From Flavobacterium hibisci (lineage in GTDB: Bacteria; Bacteroidota; Bacteroidia; Flavobacteriales; Flavobacteriaceae): DNA of 64,000 nucleotides. The notes under the pieces are model-generated. The model had not been told where the DNA came from. It worked only from the letters and a program-made list of their open reading frames with translations, and ran no database searches. Numbering within the stretch: position 1 is the first letter of the stretch; each line of letters opens with the position of its first letter. Positions 23,197 to 32,769 of the stretch are shown one piece after another. A program made the translations under genes and the position numbers. The DNA lies in the NCBI RefSeq assembly GCF_020026925.1, contig NZ_JAIQDW010000018.1:35538-99537 (forward strand), in the 5' to 3' direction.

Positions 23197-24546
23197 CTAT
23201 TTTGCTGCTGAAGGAACTGTAGCTTTTTCTCCAATGAAAACTTCATTCAGAATGACATTTTCAGCATTTGTACTTGAAATAGCATTTTTTGCGGACTTAA
23301 TTTCTATATTGTTCAAAGAGATATTCTTTATTTTTTTATCCGCAAAACCCTGTATAACAATACCCGAAGCTGATGCTTTATTACACGAAATATCAGAGAA
23401 AGACACATTTGAAATTTCAGACTGATATCCTTTTCCCTCTCCGTGGTAATTTGCAGTTATATAAAGGCAGTCTTCAACTTCGTCCAGCTTAATATTTTTA
23501 ACAAAAACATTTTTTATAAAACCTCCTCTGTCAGCGTTAGTTTTCAGATAAATTCCTCTTTTCAGATAACCAACCGTCTTGCAATTTTCGACAAAAACAT
23601 TTTTTACACCTGCAGACATTTCGCTTCCAATAACCACTCCGTGAAGTCCTTTAAAATTGCAGTTTCTGATAATAATATTTTCACTTGGAGTCGCTGAGTT
23701 TGCTCTTCCTTCATGATCTCTTCCAGCTTTTATGGCAATATTATCATCGCCATTATTGAACGTTACATTTTCAATTAAAACATTTTTAGCATATTCCGGA
23801 TCAACACCATCATTATTATAATTTAATGACTTATAACTTATCCCTCTGATGGTTATACTTTCAGACTTGAGCAAATGCAAACACCAAAAAGGCGAATTTT
23901 CAATTCGAACATTTTCAATCAATATATTCGAACATTTAAAAAACTGAATCATCTGCGGACGCAAAAAGTAACCTGTTCCAAATTTTCTGTCTATTAATGG
24001 AACATTCGTATGGTTCATTTCGCGGCTGAGTTCTTTTCCTTTACCTTCTTTTGATTTAAAGGTTTTCCAGGTCTTTCCTCCTTCTCCATCAATTGTTCCT
24101 TCACCGGTTATTGCAATATTTTTACAATCATAAGCATATATCAATGGACTGTAATTGTAAAGCATTGTGCCCTCCCAGCTGGTTAAGACCATTGGTAGAT
24201 AGTCTTCTGGGTTATCGCTAAATTTAATCTTAGCTCCTTTTTCAATTCTCAAATTCACATTGCTAACAAAATGAATCGGGCCGTTTAAAAGATAAATACC
24301 TTTTGGAACCACAATTGTCCCGCCATTATTCTTTTTGCACAATGCCATTGCCTTATCGAAAAAAGGTTTGCTGTTGGAAACAGAATCCCCTTTAGCACCC
24401 AGCTTTGCGATATTGACCTGATAAGAAGGGATTTTTGGCAACTGAATAGCATTTATAATCGAATCTGCCTTTGCTGTTGGGAATTTATTTTCCTGGGCAA
24501 GAGAAACTACTGAAAACAATAGAAAAAAAAGAAGTCTAATATTCAT
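23197..24546 (-). CDS. GH28 polygalacturonase-type glycoside hydrolase
   Basis: The 449-residue enzyme has a signal peptide (LLFFLLFSVVSLAQ) and a right-handed beta-helix. The GH28 catalytic aspartates lie in NNDGVDPEY, NNGDDNIAIK and the following HGVVIGSEMS. GH28 enzymes hydrolyse galacturonan or rhamnogalacturonan. The location is probably periplasmic or the cell surface. It is a second, diverged copy of the GH28 at 29761-31200. It lies in the operon from PL10 to the acetylesterase. Confidence 0.9.
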   Translation of the reverse strand: MNIRLLFFLLFSVVSLAQENKFPTAKADSIINAIQLPKIPSYQVNIAKLGAKGDSVSNSKPFFDKAMALCKKNNGGTIVVPKGIYLLNGPIHFVSNVNLRIEKGAKIKFSDNPEDYLPMVLTSWEGTMLYNYSPLIYAYDCKNIAITGEGTIDGEGGKTWKTFKSKEGKGKELSREMNHTNVPLIDRKFGTGYFLRPQMIQFFKCSNILIENVRIENSPFWCLHLLKSESITIRGISYKSLNYNNDGVDPEYAKNVLIENVTFNNGDDNIAIKAGRDHEGRANSATPSENIIIRNCNFKGLHGVVIGSEMSAGVKNVFVENCKTVGYLKRGIYLKTNADRGGFIKNVFVKNIKLDEVEDCLYITANYHGEGKGYQSEISNVSFSDISCNKASASGIVIQGFADKKIKNISLNNIEIKSAKNAISSTNAENVILNEVFIGEKATVPSAAK

Positions 24547-24603
24547 GATTTGTATTTTGTCTGACTCAGAAAAAACAATTAGCGAATCAATTCTTATTAA
24601 AAA

Positions 24604-25704
24604 TTATTCTGAATCACTACTTTCTAAATTATTCTTTTTTGCCCACTTCTTATATTTTTTAAGAACTTCTTTCGGCTCATTAGAATACCACGAATAACCA
24701 TTTCTTCTTTCTTCTCCAATATCGGTTATAAATCTCTTTTTAATTCCGTCACGGTCACAAAAAATGGCCTCATTAGTATCAAGTTCTGCAAATCTTGGCC
24801 AAATGGGCGCACTATCTACCATAGGATACATTTTTTTTCCTATAATTTTACCGTCTTCATCATAGATGCGTTCTTCCTTAAGATTGGTTATTTTTGTCTT
24901 TTCAAACCAATCGTAAGCGCTTTTGACAGCTGTCTTAATTTCCGGTGAGGGATTCTCGATAGACATTAAAAACAATACAACTTTAGCTGATTCTTTTCCA
25001 CTTAAAGAAGCAAGCTCATAAGCTCTTGCTTGTGCCGGAGCAAAAGTAACTTCATCATGTTGTGCACACCAAACTGTGAGAACACCATTTTGTTTGTATT
25101 GCGTTTTTAAAATACACTCAATTCCTTTATTAACTGCAATTTTAGCTTTGTCAATAACCTCTTGAGATGGTTTAATACTATAATATGGTGTTTCATTTGC
25201 TATTTCCTTTAATACATTCAAAACATCAACCATTGAATTATCATTATAGGTAATATGTGTATAATATCCTTTTTTTAACGGAAAGTATTGAGGCCAGCCA
25301 CCATTAGGATATTGTGCAGAAAGTAAATAATTCACTGCTTTCAAGAACGAATCTTTATATCTTTCATCTTTTGTCTGTGCATACATTTTTGAAACAAAAA
25401 GTATTTCCTGGGTCGTAGCTCTATTATCGATTGTACAATCTTTTGCTATTGGCTTTAGGGCTACTAATTTAGCTTTTTCTTCTTCTGTCAGTTCATTAAG
25501 CATTGGAATATTTTTAGGCCAGCCTCCAATATCCCTTTGGTAAAGCAAAACATTTTCGCCTACTTTTTTGCCTTCTTCAGATCCAAACCAGGCGGAGTAA
25601 CTTTTTACAATTAAGTCTGGCCATTTTTTGGCTTTATCCTGTGCATTAACATGACAGCCAGTAATAATTAGAAGTAATAACGCTGTCTTTTTTAGTTGAT
25701 TCAT
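24604..25704 (-). CDS. pelA: Pectate lyase, PL10 family
   Basis: This 366-residue secreted enzyme cleaves polygalacturonate by beta-elimination. A signal peptide ends near HVNAQ. PL10 features include YQRDIGGWPKNIPM, NGGWPQYFPLKKGYYTHITYND, and the later YSWYSNEPKEVL. The length is that of a single catalytic domain. Unsaturated products would feed the GH105 at 27387-28619 and then KduI/KduD. Confidence 0.9.
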   Translation of the reverse strand: MNQLKKTALLLLIITGCHVNAQDKAKKWPDLIVKSYSAWFGSEEGKKVGENVLLYQRDIGGWPKNIPMLNELTEEEKAKLVALKPIAKDCTIDNRATTQEILFVSKMYAQTKDERYKDSFLKAVNYLLSAQYPNGGWPQYFPLKKGYYTHITYNDNSMVDVLNVLKEIANETPYYSIKPSQEVIDKAKIAVNKGIECILKTQYKQNGVLTVWCAQHDEVTFAPAQARAYELASLSGKESAKVVLFLMSIENPSPEIKTAVKSAYDWFEKTKITNLKEERIYDEDGKIIGKKMYPMVDSAPIWPRFAELDTNEAIFCDRDGIKKRFITDIGEERRNGYSWYSNEPKEVLKKYKKWAKKNNLESSDSE

Positions 25705-25744
25705 TTAATTGGTTAATTTTAGTTATTTATTTAGTTATTTAGTT

Positions 25745-27376
25745 TTAGTCAGTTATTCTGAACCAGTCTATTGCTACGCTTCCCGCATCATTTATAACTC
25801 CTTCTCTAAGAGCTAGAAATCCTATCTTAGCACCTATCCATTTTCCTTCTCTGGCTGTAAAAGTATCACCTATTGCATTGAATTTTTGCCCATCTTCACT
25901 ATAGAAAAAATTACATATTCCTCCCGATTTTACTTTTACCTGCAGGTATATTGTCCTGTCTTTTATTTCGATTCTCTTATTTTCAGATTCAACTCCTTTT
26001 TTATCTGATCTTAAAGCTGTTTTTTGCGAAAGAAATAATTTTCCTTCGTTTTGCTTGAGACATAAAAAACTATAATCGAGTCCCATGATAACCAAACCTG
26101 TATATTCTCCATCGAATCTGGAATTGAAAGTGATTTTTGTAGTCGCCGTAAACTCATTTGCCGGCAATTTTTGCAAAAGTAAATTGGGAATATCAAACAG
26201 GTTATTATAATCTTTAGGGACAGGGATACAATTCAAATTATAGTAACCCATTGAGGTAGGAAGCCCCCATGTTATCTGCGGATTTGCATGCCACTGCCAT
26301 TGAAGCCCAAGTTTAGGATTATTAAATTCATCACTTTCAGGTGGTGTTGCAACCGGAAAAGTTTTTTTACCAACATTTGGTTTTTTATATCCCATAACAG
26401 GCTCTCCAATACCATCATTATCGTCATCGCTTCCAATTACCGGCCAGTCTTGCTGCCATTTCATGGGCTGCAAATGAACAACTCTTCCGTAAGCAAACTG
26501 ATCCTGAAAATGAAGAAACCAGTCTTCACCTGTTTGTGTCTGAACCCATGCACCCTGATGTGGGCCGTTAACAGTTGTTTTTCCCTGTTCCATCACTTTT
26601 CTTTTTTCATAAGGACCAAAAATATTCTTAGCCCTCATAACTGTCTGCCAGCCTGTGGCTACTCCTCCAGCAGGAGCAAAAATATAATAATAACCATTAC
26701 GTTTATAAAATTTAGGCCCTTCAATGGTTGGTTCATCCGTGTGTCCGTCAATAATCATAACATCATCATTATTTGCAGATAAGCCATCCTTATTCATTGA
26801 ACAGACTGCCAAAACACTTTTTACTCCTGCACGGCTGCCTGCAAAAGCATAACCCAGATATGCTTTACCGTCTTCATCCCACAAAGGTGTTGGGTCAATC
26901 AATCCTTTTCCTTCTTTTACCATAACAGGTTCAGACCACGGGCCTTCAGCTTTTTTTGCTTTCACGACATAAATCCCAAAATCAGGATCGGGATAGTAAA
27001 TATAAAATTCATTTTTGTGAAAACGAATACAGGGAGCCCACACTCCGTTTCCATGCTGGACATTATTGTATATTTCTAATGGTTTTTGTCTGGAAAGTGC
27101 ATATCCTATCAATTTCCAGTTTACTAAATCCTTCGAATGAAGAATAGGCAGGCCAGGAATACAATTAAAAGATGAAGCAGTCATATAATAATCATCTCCC
27201 ACCCTGATAGCATCCGGATCAGAATAATCAGCATATAAAACAGGATTTTTATAAGTACCGTCACCCTGATCTGCCATCCAGACATTTGAATAATTGTTTT
27301 GTTTTTTTTCCTGCGCAGTCGAATCCTGCATCAAAATACTAGACAACAAAATAGATGTTATTATGACAAATTTCAT
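25745..27376 (-). CDS. GH43 glycoside hydrolase with C-terminal beta-sandwich
   Basis: The 543-residue secreted protein has an N-terminal five-bladed propeller with GH43 blocks (NPVLYADYSDPDAIRVGDDYY, GLIDPTPLWDEDGKAYL, TIEGPKFYKRNGYYY). A C-terminal beta-sandwich of about 190 residues (GLQWQWHANP to the end) follows, similar to the accessory module of GH43 arabinofuranosidases and xylosidases. In this cluster it probably removes arabinose or galactose side chains of pectin; the exact linkage is not readable. It ends 41 nt upstream of the pectate lyase gene and follows the GH105 gene by 10 nt, so it is part of one operon. Confidence 0.9.
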   Translation of the reverse strand: MKFVIITSILLSSILMQDSTAQEKKQNNYSNVWMADQGDGTYKNPVLYADYSDPDAIRVGDDYYMTASSFNCIPGLPILHSKDLVNWKLIGYALSRQKPLEIYNNVQHGNGVWAPCIRFHKNEFYIYYPDPDFGIYVVKAKKAEGPWSEPVMVKEGKGLIDPTPLWDEDGKAYLGYAFAGSRAGVKSVLAVCSMNKDGLSANNDDVMIIDGHTDEPTIEGPKFYKRNGYYYIFAPAGGVATGWQTVMRAKNIFGPYEKRKVMEQGKTTVNGPHQGAWVQTQTGEDWFLHFQDQFAYGRVVHLQPMKWQQDWPVIGSDDDNDGIGEPVMGYKKPNVGKKTFPVATPPESDEFNNPKLGLQWQWHANPQITWGLPTSMGYYNLNCIPVPKDYNNLFDIPNLLLQKLPANEFTATTKITFNSRFDGEYTGLVIMGLDYSFLCLKQNEGKLFLSQKTALRSDKKGVESENKRIEIKDRTIYLQVKVKSGGICNFFYSEDGQKFNAIGDTFTAREGKWIGAKIGFLALREGVINDAGSVAIDWFRITD

Positions 27377-27386
27377 TTAAAAGGTA

Positions 27387-28619
27387 TTATCTGTTTAATT
27401 CTAATGCTGCCAGAATAAAAGGTCCTGTTGCTTTAGGATCATTATCTTTCTTTTTTTCATTTACATAATATTCATAAGAACCATCTCTGTATGGAGTTCC
27501 TCCAAGTCCCGCTACCTGACAAGCCTGAGTTAATGTTATAGTTCCGTCTGCATCAACTTTGATTAACTGAGTAGTTAGTCCATCAAAAGCTTTGTTAGCT
27601 AATTTTTTGAATTTTGCAGGTAAATATCCTTTATTAACACCTTTTGCAAATGCATAGGCAAACATAGATGAACCTGAAGCTTCAAGATAATTTCCTTCCT
27701 TGTCCATTTTATCTGTAACCTGATACCATAAACCTGATTTATCCTGATATTTTGCTAAACTTTCCGAAACTTTATTTAAATAACCAACCAATTCTTTTTG
27801 TTTTGGATGCTCTTTCGGGAAATAATCTAAAGCATCAACAAGAGCCATTACATACCAGCCAAGAGCTCTGGACCAGAAGTTTGGTGAATTTCCTGTTTCT
27901 TTATTTGCCCATGGCATTTGTTTGCTTTCATCCCATCCGTGATATAATAAACCTGTAGCCGGATCTGTTGCATGTAATTGAATTTGTTCGAATTGATGGG
28001 CAACATCATCAAGGTTTTTTCCTCCTTCAAAAGTTGCTGTATACTCAGCATAGAAAGGTTCCCCCATATACAAACCATCCAGCCACATTTGATTAGGATA
28101 GATTTTTTTATGCCAGAATCCTCCAGACTGGGTTCTTGGATGTACTGTTAACTGTTGGCGTAACAATTGCATCGCTTTTAAATATTTTTCTTCTTTTGTT
28201 TTATCATAAGCATTAAAAAGCAAACGCCCAGCCACAATCATATCGATATTGTATTTTTCAATTTCATAGGTTTTGATTGTGCCGTCATTTTCAATTAATG
28301 CATCCAGATATCCCTGCACATAAGAAGCATATGCCGGATTTGGATTTTTTTTATATAATTCCTGAAATGAATACAAAACAAGTCCGTGAACGTAGTCCCA
28401 TTTTGGTGCTTTTGAATCATCAATCTGCCAGGATTCAGGATGACGTTTCATTAATGTCAACGCCATTTTGTCTGACCATTTCAAATCTTTAGAAACTACT
28501 GTTTGATTTGTAGAGTTGGTAGTTTTTCCTGCTTCGGGCGATGCTGTCTTGCATCCAAAAATTGCGAATGAAACGAAAAGTGTGGCGACTTTTAAAGTGT
28601 TGATTGTGTTGTTTAACAT
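27387..28619 (-). CDS. GH88/GH105 unsaturated uronyl hydrolase
   Basis: The 410-residue protein has a lipoprotein-type signal (FAIFGC) and an (alpha/alpha)6 barrel with WDYVHGLVLYS, QMWLDGLYMGEPFYAEY and SRALGWYVMALVDALDYFP. These match unsaturated rhamnogalacturonyl or galacturonyl hydrolases, which release 4-deoxy-5-keto-uronate from lyase products. It sits upstream of GH43 and PL10 genes in the same operon and provides the substrate of KduI. Confidence 0.88.
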   Translation of the reverse strand: MLNNTINTLKVATLFVSFAIFGCKTASPEAGKTTNSTNQTVVSKDLKWSDKMALTLMKRHPESWQIDDSKAPKWDYVHGLVLYSFQELYKKNPNPAYASYVQGYLDALIENDGTIKTYEIEKYNIDMIVAGRLLFNAYDKTKEEKYLKAMQLLRQQLTVHPRTQSGGFWHKKIYPNQMWLDGLYMGEPFYAEYTATFEGGKNLDDVAHQFEQIQLHATDPATGLLYHGWDESKQMPWANKETGNSPNFWSRALGWYVMALVDALDYFPKEHPKQKELVGYLNKVSESLAKYQDKSGLWYQVTDKMDKEGNYLEASGSSMFAYAFAKGVNKGYLPAKFKKLANKAFDGLTTQLIKVDADGTITLTQACQVAGLGGTPYRDGSYEYYVNEKKKDNDPKATGPFILAALELNR

Positions 28620-28723
28620 AGTGATTATTTTAACTTTTTGAAAATCTTATTATTTGATTACATCACATATAATTATAAAACTATTTATTGCTATCAAATT
28701 ATGTTTCGTATTTGTACTGTAAT

Positions 28724-29668
28724 TTATTTATTTTTAAAAATTTTATCTAAAAATTGAGTTGTATATAAAATTGTTTCATCCAGCCAGGGAGTAAAAAACC
28801 AAAAAGAATGGGGCGAATCCTTAATAGTCTGAACTTCATTGTAAACATTATTTATATTCAAAATTTTAATCATATCATCTCTTCCTGCATGAAATCTCGG
28901 AATACTACTATTCAAAAATAATGTTGGCGGTGTATTTTTATCTGTATGAGTCAAAGCAGAAGCATTTTTCCAGTTTTCAGGATTTTCATCAAAAGTACCT
29001 TTAAGCCATAAAGCTGCTACTTCACCTTCCGATGATTCCGGGTGTTTAAAAGCTAAAATGCCATCTATATTAATAATTGCATTTACCTCTGATGAAGATT
29101 TGCTTTTATTTAAAATATCATCAAAAGCCGGATTCTTATTTGTTGTACCAATCAAAGCTGCCATTTGACCTCCTGAAGAACATCCTAAAACAGCAATTTT
29201 GTCTGGGTCTACATAGAATTTTCGTGCATTATCTTTTATAAATCTTATTGCATTTTTAACATCTAAAATTCCCTCCGGATACTTGGCTTCTAATGAAAGC
29301 CTGTACTCAATTGCAAAACAGGAATATCCTTGTGAAGCTATTCTTTGTGCCATTACTTTCATTTGACTTTTACTACCTGATTTCCAACCTCCTCCGTGAA
29401 TCATAACTACACCGGGATTTTTTCTTTTGGTTTTATTTAAATATGCATCCAAATGTAATGCTCTATTTTTATCGTGACTATAAATCACATCTTTAATTTC
29501 AGCAACATTTTTGTTTTTTACTTCCTGAGCAATTTTTATGAAGGGATATTTTTTTATTAGTTTAGCATAGGTACTTTTTATCGTATATGAGGTATCGATG
29601 GGAAAATTGATTTGTCCAAAAAAAGAATTTGATACAAAGAACAGAAGTACTAAAAAAATATTCTTCAT
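28724..29668 (-). CDS. Secreted alpha/beta hydrolase, probable pectin esterase
   Basis: This 314-residue protein carries a signal peptide (LVLLFFVSNSFFGQ). The alpha/beta-hydrolase features are an oxyanion motif HGGGWKSGSK, the nucleophile elbow GCSSGGQ and late Asp/His (FHAGRDD, DSPHSFWF). It resembles the BD-FAE-like carbohydrate esterase group. Given the neighbours it probably deacetylates or de-esterifies pectin, but the ester specificity is inferred from context only. It lies between the GH28 and GH105 genes on the same strand. Confidence 0.82.
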   Translation of the reverse strand: MKNIFLVLLFFVSNSFFGQINFPIDTSYTIKSTYAKLIKKYPFIKIAQEVKNKNVAEIKDVIYSHDKNRALHLDAYLNKTKRKNPGVVMIHGGGWKSGSKSQMKVMAQRIASQGYSCFAIEYRLSLEAKYPEGILDVKNAIRFIKDNARKFYVDPDKIAVLGCSSGGQMAALIGTTNKNPAFDDILNKSKSSSEVNAIINIDGILAFKHPESSEGEVAALWLKGTFDENPENWKNASALTHTDKNTPPTLFLNSSIPRFHAGRDDMIKILNINNVYNEVQTIKDSPHSFWFFTPWLDETILYTTQFLDKIFKNK

Positions 29669-29760
29669 AAACTAAATTTAGCTAATATACAAATCTGGCA
29701 AAATAACAGACTTTTTCTCTATACTGATTGAAAATAACATTAATAGTATGCAGTAAAAAA

Positions 29761-31200
29761 TCATTTTTTAACTGATTCTATATTTTTGTCATTGATATAA
29801 GTATTAATAAAATTAAAATTCTTAATATTTTTCAATAAATAAACAGAGTCTGCTTTTTCGATAACTACATTTTTAAGCGTAATGTTTTCCACAGGGGATT
29901 CTTTATATCCCTCAGCCCAAATACCATATTTACCTGCTTTTTTTACTTTTACATTTTCTAAACTTACATTTCTGATAACCGGAATGAAGTTTCCTGTCTG
30001 CGAACCGTATACATTATAAAACATATTTAATTTCAGGACACATTCTTTAACAGTTCCTACTTCCAGATTCCTCACATAAACATCTTCAATAACCCCTCCT
30101 CGTTTAGAATTGGTCTTGATACGAATTGCCCTGTCTAAATTTGGGCTATCCATAATGCAATTCTCTACAAAAACATTATTTACACCTGCGGATATTTCAC
30201 TACCAATTACAACTCCTCCATGACCGTCTATCATTTTACAATTTTGTACAATAATATTTTTGCTGGGTATCCCTACTCTTCTTCCATCAGCATCTCTCCC
30301 TGATTTTATGGCAATGCAATCATCTCCTGTATTAAACACACAATTTTTAATTAGTATATTTTGCGAATATTCAGGATCACAGCCATCATTATTAGGTCCA
30401 TGACTATCAACTGTAACCCCGTCTATAATTACATTATTGGATTTTATTGGGTGCAAAATCCAAAAAGGGGCATTAATTACTCTAATATCTTTTATCAGAA
30501 CAGTATTACATTCAAAGAATTCAATAAAATTAGGCCTTAAATAACGTCCTTCTCCAAAAATCCTTTCTGAAACCGGCACACCTTTTTCTGCCATATCAAC
30601 CAAAACTTCACGATTAGTTGGGTCATTTTGCGAAGGAATCCCTTTTTTCCAGCCATAATCTTTAGCACCGGACCATACCCACCAGTTGCCACTACTAGCC
30701 TGACCATTCAAAGTGCCTTTACCTGTTATAGCAACATTTGTTTTATTCTTAGCATAAATAAGTGGGGAGTAATTCATTAATTCTGTTCCTTCAAAAGAAG
30801 TATGAACTATTGGATAATCTTTTGGACTTGTACTAAACAGAATTTCTGCATTATCTTTCAAATGCAAATTCACATTATTTTCCAAATGTATAGGCCCGGT
30901 TAAGTATTTTCCTTCGGGAACAATAACTCTTCCGCCACCATTAGAAGTACAAGCTTTTATTGCCTTTTCAAAAGCAATTGTATTGAACACAACTCCATCT
31001 CCAACTGCGCCAAAATCTTTCAAATTATAATCTTTCTCTAAAAAATTAACTTGAGGCATAGTCTTTATAACAAAGTCCATTTTTTTCCATGGATCTTCAA
31101 TTGATGTTTCTAATGTTTTGAGCCTGCAAGACATGAAAACAATACAACATATCATTATTAAAAATGAGTAATTATTTTTAAAAACATTATACACCATCAT
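29761..31200 (-). CDS. GH28 glycoside hydrolase, lead gene of the pectinase run
   Basis: The 479-residue protein has a hydrophobic signal with a lipobox-like end (CCIVFMSC) and a beta-helix with GH28 catalytic blocks (NNDGCDPEY, NTGDDCIAIKSGRDADGRR, GHGGVVIGSEIS, RIKTNSKRGG). A LacI-type operator at 31230-31243 lies directly behind its -7 box, so it is probably the first gene of the transcript down to 22438. It differs from the second GH28 (23197-24546) by an inserted WWVWSGAKDYGWKKG region. Confidence 0.9.
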   Translation of the reverse strand: MMVYNVFKNNYSFLIMICCIVFMSCRLKTLETSIEDPWKKMDFVIKTMPQVNFLEKDYNLKDFGAVGDGVVFNTIAFEKAIKACTSNGGGRVIVPEGKYLTGPIHLENNVNLHLKDNAEILFSTSPKDYPIVHTSFEGTELMNYSPLIYAKNKTNVAITGKGTLNGQASSGNWWVWSGAKDYGWKKGIPSQNDPTNREVLVDMAEKGVPVSERIFGEGRYLRPNFIEFFECNTVLIKDIRVINAPFWILHPIKSNNVIIDGVTVDSHGPNNDGCDPEYSQNILIKNCVFNTGDDCIAIKSGRDADGRRVGIPSKNIIVQNCKMIDGHGGVVIGSEISAGVNNVFVENCIMDSPNLDRAIRIKTNSKRGGVIEDVYVRNLEVGTVKECVLKLNMFYNVYGSQTGNFIPVIRNVSLENVKVKKAGKYGIWAEGYKESPVENITLKNVVIEKADSVYLLKNIKNFNFINTYINDKNIESVKK

Positions 31201-31229
31201 TCTATTTATTAATCAAGACTTTTTAATTA

Positions 31230-31251
31230 TGTAATCGATTACACGAAAGTA
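31230..31251 (-). promoter_or_regulatory. LacI-type operator and -7 box of the pectinase operon
   Basis: The perfect palindrome TGTAATCGATTACA (31230-31243) directly follows TACTTTCG (31244-31251, one mismatch to TAnnTTTG) on the minus strand. It would cover the transcription start of the GH28 gene. The same arrangement is seen at 42030-42051 and 45057-45078. Confidence 0.72.
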
Positions 31252-31393
31252 AAGAAATCGAATTACATCAACAAATAAATTCGAATAAAAATTATGCTTT
31301 TATTTTTAAAAAGTAACATTAATTGTAATTGTTGTAAAAAAAAACATAATTTTTTACCATTGCTCCATCATATTTAACATGTAGCTTTTTTTT

Positions 31394-31443
31394 GGTAATC
31401 GATAACATTTTATCCTTCTGTTTGCAAAAAAAATGTATTTTTG
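31394..31443 (+). promoter_or_regulatory. Promoter of first lacI gene with upstream operator-like site
   Basis: GGTAATCGATAACA (31394-31407) matches 12 of 14 positions of TGTAATCGATTACA. The -7 box TATTTTTG is at 31436-31443, 30 nt before the ATG. The site lies upstream of the -33 region rather than at the start site. Confidence 0.55.
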
Positions 31444-31472
31444 TGTTAAAATAATCAAAATATGAATTTTGA

Positions 31473-32501
31473 ATGAGCGAAAAAATAACCATTTATGATA
31501 TTGCAAAAAAATTAAATATAACTGCTGCCACAGTATCGAGAGCACTGAATAACAGCCCTAAAATAAAAGATAGCACCAAAAAATTAGTTCTTGAAACTGC
31601 TGCCTCAATGAACTATAAACAAAATAAATTAGCTTTAGCTTTAAAAAGTGGAAGAAGTAATAATATTGGAGTTATTGTACCTCGTATTGACAGTAATTTT
31701 TTTGCATCTGTAATTAGAGGAATCGAAGAAGAGCTCTATCCCCATGGTTATCAGGTTATTATTTGCCAGACACATGAAAATCCAAAAAGAGAAAATGAAA
31801 ATCTTTATACCTTAATTGATGCGCAGGTTGACGGTATTTTAATGTCAGTTACAGATGTTACTAATGAAAATGATGGCGCTTTTCGTAACGTATTGGAAAA
31901 GAATGTTCCATTGATTTTCTTTGACAGAAGCAAACATATAGAAGGTGTAAGCTCTGTTACAATAAATGATTTTAAAGGCGGTTACATAGCTACAAAACAA
32001 TTAATTAATCAAGGATGCAAATGTATTGCACATCTATCCGGAGATCTGTCGTTAGAAATTTTCAAAAATAGATTTTTAGGATACAAACAGGCTTTACTGG
32101 ATAATGGAATCCGATTTAACGAAAAATATGTTATTCAGTCCAAGAGTAGTGTTGAAGCTGGAAAAAATGCCATTAATATTTTACTTGAACTTGAAACACC
32201 ACCAGACGCCATATTTTCTTCAAGTGATTTTGCTGCCTTAGGGGCTATTCAGGAATTAAGAGACCGAAACATTAGTATTCCGCAAGAATTTTGTGTTGCA
32301 GGTTTTAGTAACGAACCTTTCACTAAGTTTATGGAGCTATCGATAACTTCTGTTGATCAGTCACCTCTTGAAATGGGAAAAATGTCAGCGCGTGTGTTTT
32401 TAGAACAAGCTGGCAAAACAGACACTATTAAAATCGAAAAAAAGGTAGTTTTAGCACCAGAATTACATATTCGTAAATCTACGTCCAGAATAAATTTATA
32501 A
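31473..32501 (+). CDS. LacI family regulator of pectin genes (copy 1)
   Basis: The 342-residue protein has a LacI helix-turn-helix (ITIYDIAKKLNITAATVSRAL), a hinge helix (NKLALALKSGRSNNIG) and a sugar-binding periplasmic-protein-like domain (VIVPRIDSNFFASVIRG, SSSDFAALGAIQEL). It lies between the pectinase operon and the uronate genes and is the natural candidate to bind the TGTAATCGATTACA sites. A paralogue of equal length follows 268 nt downstream; they differ at roughly one position in five. Confidence 0.9.
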   Translation: MSEKITIYDIAKKLNITAATVSRALNNSPKIKDSTKKLVLETAASMNYKQNKLALALKSGRSNNIGVIVPRIDSNFFASVIRGIEEELYPHGYQVIICQTHENPKRENENLYTLIDAQVDGILMSVTDVTNENDGAFRNVLEKNVPLIFFDRSKHIEGVSSVTINDFKGGYIATKQLINQGCKCIAHLSGDLSLEIFKNRFLGYKQALLDNGIRFNEKYVIQSKSSVEAGKNAINILLELETPPDAIFSSSDFAALGAIQELRDRNISIPQEFCVAGFSNEPFTKFMELSITSVDQSPLEMGKMSARVFLEQAGKTDTIKIEKKVVLAPELHIRKSTSRINL

Positions 32502-32687
32502 TTACTCTTGACTATTAATCCATTTCTTTTAATAACGTTTACTTTTTCTGTAAAAATCTAATTCTCTTTCTATTTATAATTAAACTTCTACCATGCCGTA
32601 TTCTCAATAAAACAATTACATTAATTGCAAAATAAAAACCTATAGCTTTTATTTTTATACACATTTACAACTAAAATAATAACATTT

Positions 32688-32738
32688 TATCAATCGATGA
32701 TATTTTATATTGAATTATTCAAAAAAAAAGTATTTTTG
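32688..32738 (+). promoter_or_regulatory. Promoter of second lacI gene with operator-like site
   Basis: TATCAATCGATGATA (32688-32702) contains the ATCGAT core, and the -7 box TATTTTTG is at 32731-32738. The distance from the centre of the site to the -7 box equals that at the first lacI gene, as expected after a duplication that included the promoter. Confidence 0.45.
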
Positions 32739-32769
32739 TGCTGAATAAAATAAAAGAATATTTTTTTGA